From assembly GCA_001873845.1 (NCBI GenBank), contig MNZY01000124.1:1-6946 (forward strand): 6,946 nucleotides of DNA, read 5' to 3'. The position numbers and the translations under genes are program-made. The notes beneath the pieces were generated by a model. The model ran no database searches. It was given only the letters and a program-made list of their open reading frames with translations, and was not told the origin of the DNA. How positions within the stretch are numbered: the first letter of the stretch is position 1; each line of letters starts with the position of its first letter. This DNA comes from Candidatus Altarchaeum sp. CG2_30_32_3053. Its GTDB lineage: Archaea; Altiarchaeota; Altiarchaeia; Altiarchaeales; Altiarchaeaceae. Below are positions 4,773 to 6,946 of the stretch, one piece after another.

Positions 4773-6179
4773 TTATGTGCTTCCTATCATCACATTTTTT
4801 ATTTTTACTGGCGGATTTATTCCGTCAACAGGAACATTTTGCCCCCCCTTCCCACACATTCCCGGAGATAAAGAGACATATTTTTTCTTTCCAACTACCT
4901 CTATGTTCTTTAAAACATCAAATATGCTTCCCATAAGAGAAACCCCTTTCAGCATCCCTACAATTTCCCTGTTTTTGATTTTATAACACTCTTTTGCATA
5001 AAACTGAAAAGTTCCCTTTACAATATCTACCTCGCCGCCTCTGCTCCCTTTCAAATAAAACCCATCTTTGATTTCTGAAATCATCTCATCTAATTCATAA
5101 TCCTGTGGCTCAATAAATGTATTTGACATCCTGACTAAAGGTATGGAGTTCCCCTGTGCTCTCGCATTTCCTGCATAATTTTCATTCTTATCTTCGCTGT
5201 GTGTTTTATTATTCATCAGCATTGCGGCTGTTTCCCGCGAATGCAAAAAATTTTCCAGAACGCCATCTTTTATTATATATTTCTTATTCGCCTTTATTCC
5301 TTCATCATCATAAAAGAAACTCCCGAACAGGCCATCTATCGTGGGGTCGTCAATAACATCTATTTTTGAAGAAATTTTATTTTTAATTAAATTTTCCAGA
5401 CATGACTGCTCCTGAATTACCGCATCTCCCTCTGCGGCATGTCCAAGTGCTTCGTGAATTATTACTGCTGTCATGACACCATCCGCAACAACGGGAAAAT
5501 TTCCGCCTCTGACATTTTTTCCTTTAAGCATCTTAATAAGACATTTTTCGGTTTCGTCGATCTCGTTTTCAAAATTGTCTGTTGTCTCAAAGCCCGCTGT
5601 TTTTGCATATTTTGAAAAATTTGTCTCTCTTCTGCCATTTTTTTCTGCGAGCATCTCGGTGCCAACAACAACCCTGACATCCCTTTGTGTGATTTCGCTT
5701 CCTTCGGAGTTCATAAATTTCTTCTCAAATATACTATCAGAGTATGAGAAAAATTTGCTTTTTATGATATCATTGTTCACTCGTTTATCGTAATCAAAAA
5801 GTAAATGAACCTTTTCTTCAAGAGAAACATCGGACGGCAAAATTTTTGTCCTTGTTTCCGCGAAGTCCTTTATTGCTTTTCCCGTATAAATTTTAATATT
5901 TCTTTTTGAAAACTGGTTCGAAATTTTTCCGTTTTTTAACGCTTTCTTTGCTGTCTCTTCAATATTCTGCCGACTAAAAGGCATGGAAATGCTCGCGAAA
6001 CCCCATCCGTTTTTATACAGGATTCTTACCGAAAAAGAATGTGTTGCCGAACCGGCAATTTCGTGAATTTTTCCGTTCCACACCGAAATGCCGTTTGTTT
6101 CTCCGCTTATTGTCATAAATTCCCAATATCTTATATTGTTATTATTTAAAATTTTTTCAACCGCCATTTCTTCATTCAT
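4773..6179 (-). CDS. tldD: TldD family zinc metalloprotease
   Basis: This is a 468-residue member of the TldD/PmbA(TldE) family, of normal length. TldD carries the active site of the TldD-TldE heterodimer, which trims unfolded peptides and processes products such as microcin B17 and CcdA in bacteria. The zinc-binding HExxxH is HEALGH at 242-247, within the diagnostic HEALGHAAEGD; the third ligand is expected to be Cys442 in GMCGKGGQNVPV near the C-terminus. The N-terminal half shows the usual features (SGETNGISVWNGKIHEIAG near 25-43, then a strand with WGFASIS). NAGNARAQ and GGEVDIVKGTFQF in the second half also fit the family. The ATG at 6179 is favoured; Met5 is an alternative. No tldE/pmbA partner is in the window. 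It is co-directional with and 13 bp from purN. The upstream region is filled by short tandem repeats. Confidence 0.95.
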   Translation of the reverse strand: MNEEMAVEKILNNNNIRYWEFMTISGETNGISVWNGKIHEIAGSATHSFSVRILYKNGWGFASISMPFSRQNIEETAKKALKNGKISNQFSKRNIKIYTGKAIKDFAETRTKILPSDVSLEEKVHLLFDYDKRVNNDIIKSKFFSYSDSIFEKKFMNSEGSEITQRDVRVVVGTEMLAEKNGRRETNFSKYAKTAGFETTDNFENEIDETEKCLIKMLKGKNVRGGNFPVVADGVMTAVIIHEALGHAAEGDAVIQEQSCLENLIKNKISSKIDVIDDPTIDGLFGSFFYDDEGIKANKKYIIKDGVLENFLHSRETAAMLMNNKTHSEDKNENYAGNARAQGNSIPLVRMSNTFIEPQDYELDEMISEIKDGFYLKGSRGGEVDIVKGTFQFYAKECYKIKNREIVGMLKGVSLMGSIFDVLKNIEVVGKKKYVSLSPGMCGKGGQNVPVDGINPPVKIKNVMIGST

Positions 6180-6180
6180 T

Positions 6181-6243
6181 TTTTATTAATTTTTATTAAT
6201 TTTTACTTATTTTCATTAATTATTTTTACTTATTTTCATTAAT
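6181..6243. repeat. AT-rich tandem repeats upstream of tldD
   Basis: Two perfect tandem 10-mers (TTTTATTAAT at 6181-6190 and 6191-6200) are followed by two perfect 21-mers at 6200-6220 and 6223-6243 (core TTTTTACTTATTTTCATTAA), separated by TA to give a 23 bp period. They fill the gap between the tldD start and the nuclease remnant and so must contain the tldD promoter, if one is present here. No convincing TATA box can be singled out in such sequence. Confidence 0.75.
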
Positions 6244-6261
6244 ATTTTATCCCCGAAATAA

Positions 6262-6679
6262 TCATTTCTTATCTCTCAGCATTTTGAGTATTGAGTGAAG
6301 TTTTGCCCTTAATTCTTCTTCTGTTGGTAGTGTTAGCTTATACTTTGAGGCAAAAACCTTATTGTTTGATCCACCTAAAACATACTTTGCAAAATATCAT
6401 CTTTTTTAGCACACAGAATAAGGCCAATCGGTTCGTTTTCATCTTCATGTTTCTCATTCTCTTTGAAATAATTCAGATAGAAATTCATCTGACCTATATC
6501 AGAATGGTCAAGTTCGCCTGTTTTTAAATCAATCAGAACAAAGCACCTTAAGAGGCGATTATAAAACACCAAATCAATATAATAGTGTCGGTTTGCAATG
6601 GTTATTCTTTTCTGACGGCCAACAAAACTAAAACCTTTACCTATTTTTAAAAGGAAGTATTGTAATTGACCAATAATTG
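6262..6679 (-). pseudogene. YhcG/DUF1016 PD-(D/E)XK nuclease, 5'-truncated and frameshifted
   Basis: Only about the last 139 codons of a gene normally near 330-370 codons survive. Reading on the minus strand, QLQYFLLKIGKGFSFVGRQ leads into the PD-(D/E)XK core, with YYIDLVFYNRLLRCFVLIDLK carrying the acidic residue and the D-x-K pair, then MNFYLNYF and IGLILCAKKDD. This frame stops at 6375. The family C-terminus resumes in another frame as FAKYVLGGSNNKVFASKYKL, then TEEELRAKLHSILKML, stopping at 6262-6264, so one base was lost or gained between about 6388 and 6397. Upstream, homology ends at the edge of the 240 bp element (6680), and the missing N-terminal part is not seen beyond it. YhcG-type proteins are often linked to restriction-modification or defence islands. 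The remnant is almost certainly inactive. Confidence 0.85.
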
Positions 6680-6919
6680 GGTGCTGACCCACTAAAATTG
6701 GGATAATTATATATTTGTTTTTTTTACTAATATTTTTACAAGTTATAGGACTTACTTAGATTATTTTGTAAATGAACATAAAAAGTCAAGAATTCATATT
6801 TGTTTTGTGTATGTCCTGTAATGTTTAAAATTAAATTTATAATATCCAATTTTATTTTTAAGCAGATTTTTAAAAAATATCTCACAAATTAATTATCCCA
6901 ACTTAAAGGGATGAGCACC
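6680..6919. mobile_element. 240 bp MITE-like element with terminal inverted repeats
   Basis: The left end (6680-6709, GGTGCTGACCC then TTGGGATAATTA) matches the reverse complement of the right end (6890-6919) at 24 of 30 positions, and matches the terminus at 1-47 at 25 of 30. The interior holds no open reading frame of note and is A/T-rich, with a small internal inverted repeat (TTATAGGAC at 6743-6751 against GTCCTGTAA at 6813-6821). Termini in inverted orientation around a short non-coding core are the hallmark of a MITE or a deletion derivative of an IS moved in trans by a related transposase. It sits exactly where nuclease homology stops. No clear target-site duplication flanks it. The parental IS family is not identified. 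Confidence 0.75.
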
Positions 6920-6921
6920 TA

Positions 6922-6936
6922 AAAATCAAGGATTTT
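6922..6936. repeat. Single palindrome abutting the right end of the MITE
   Basis: AAAATC, loop AAG, GATTTT begins three bases after the element ends. The arm sequence is the one used by several palindromes in the chains at 48-248 and 2929-3077. The window ends 10 bp later, so whether a further chain follows cannot be seen. Confidence 0.6.
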
Positions 6937-6946
6937 AATATATCCT

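Noticed and set aside
5473..5793. Plus-strand open frame of 106 codons and similar frames at 4473-4769, 4777-4986 and 5156-5356
   Set aside because: They lie antisense to purN and tldD, whose minus-strand motifs are unambiguous; the translations are low-complexity Ser/Phe/Leu-rich.
6291..6527. Plus-strand ORF of 78 codons
   Set aside because: It is antisense to the nuclease remnant, whose minus-strand frames carry clear family motifs.
6670..6930. Target-site duplication flanking the MITE
   Set aside because: The bases outside the two ends (CAATAATTG on the left, TAAAAATC on the right) share no direct repeat beyond what AT-richness gives.

Overview
This is a strongly AT-rich accessory stretch, probably from an archaeon. 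The archaeal reading rests on three things: a small stand-alone PRC-barrel protein, a retropepsin-like small protein of a type I associate with archaea, and a complete lack of recognisable Shine-Dalgarno sites upstream of the starts. The lineage cannot be fixed from the sequence; a low-GC euryarchaeal, Altiarchaeota-like or DPANN-like genome would all fit.

Layout. Positions 1-47 are one terminus of a small transposable element. Positions 48-248 are a chain of short perfect palindromes joined by 7-8 bp linkers. A multi-pass membrane protein gene (282-1433, +) follows. A 570 bp convergent gap (1434-2003) holds no convincing gene, only a doubtful gene scrap and a sequence resembling an element end. 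NAD kinase (2004-2864, -) comes next. Upstream of it lies a second, homologous palindrome chain (2929-3077) in inverted orientation, so both chains face the gene they precede in the same sense. A PRC-barrel gene (3106-3387, -) has three ~35 bp tandem repeats behind it (3406-3511). These repeats run into a frameshifted, C-terminally truncated retropepsin-like gene (3456-3844, -), which overlaps a small unidentified ORF (3807-4043, -). Then come PurN-type formyltransferase (4142-4759, -) and TldD metalloprotease (4773-6179, -), 13 bp apart and probably co-transcribed. The right end holds a decayed YhcG/DUF1016 PD-(D/E)XK nuclease gene (6262-6679, -), cut at its 5' side by a 240 bp MITE-like element (6680-6919). 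One end of that element nearly matches positions 1-47.

How the parts relate. NAD kinase, PurN and TldD are ordinary housekeeping or maturation enzymes (NADP supply, purine synthesis, peptide or cofactor processing). The unusual content is between the genes: two copies of a modular palindrome chain with conserved module order, and a non-coding element whose right terminus abuts a palindrome of the same kind at both places it occurs. Short AT-rich tandem repeats occupy several intergenic gaps, and two genes carry single-base frameshifts. I see no complete defence system or other recognisable multi-gene novel system. The best candidate for something undescribed is the palindrome-chain family and its association with the small mobile element.
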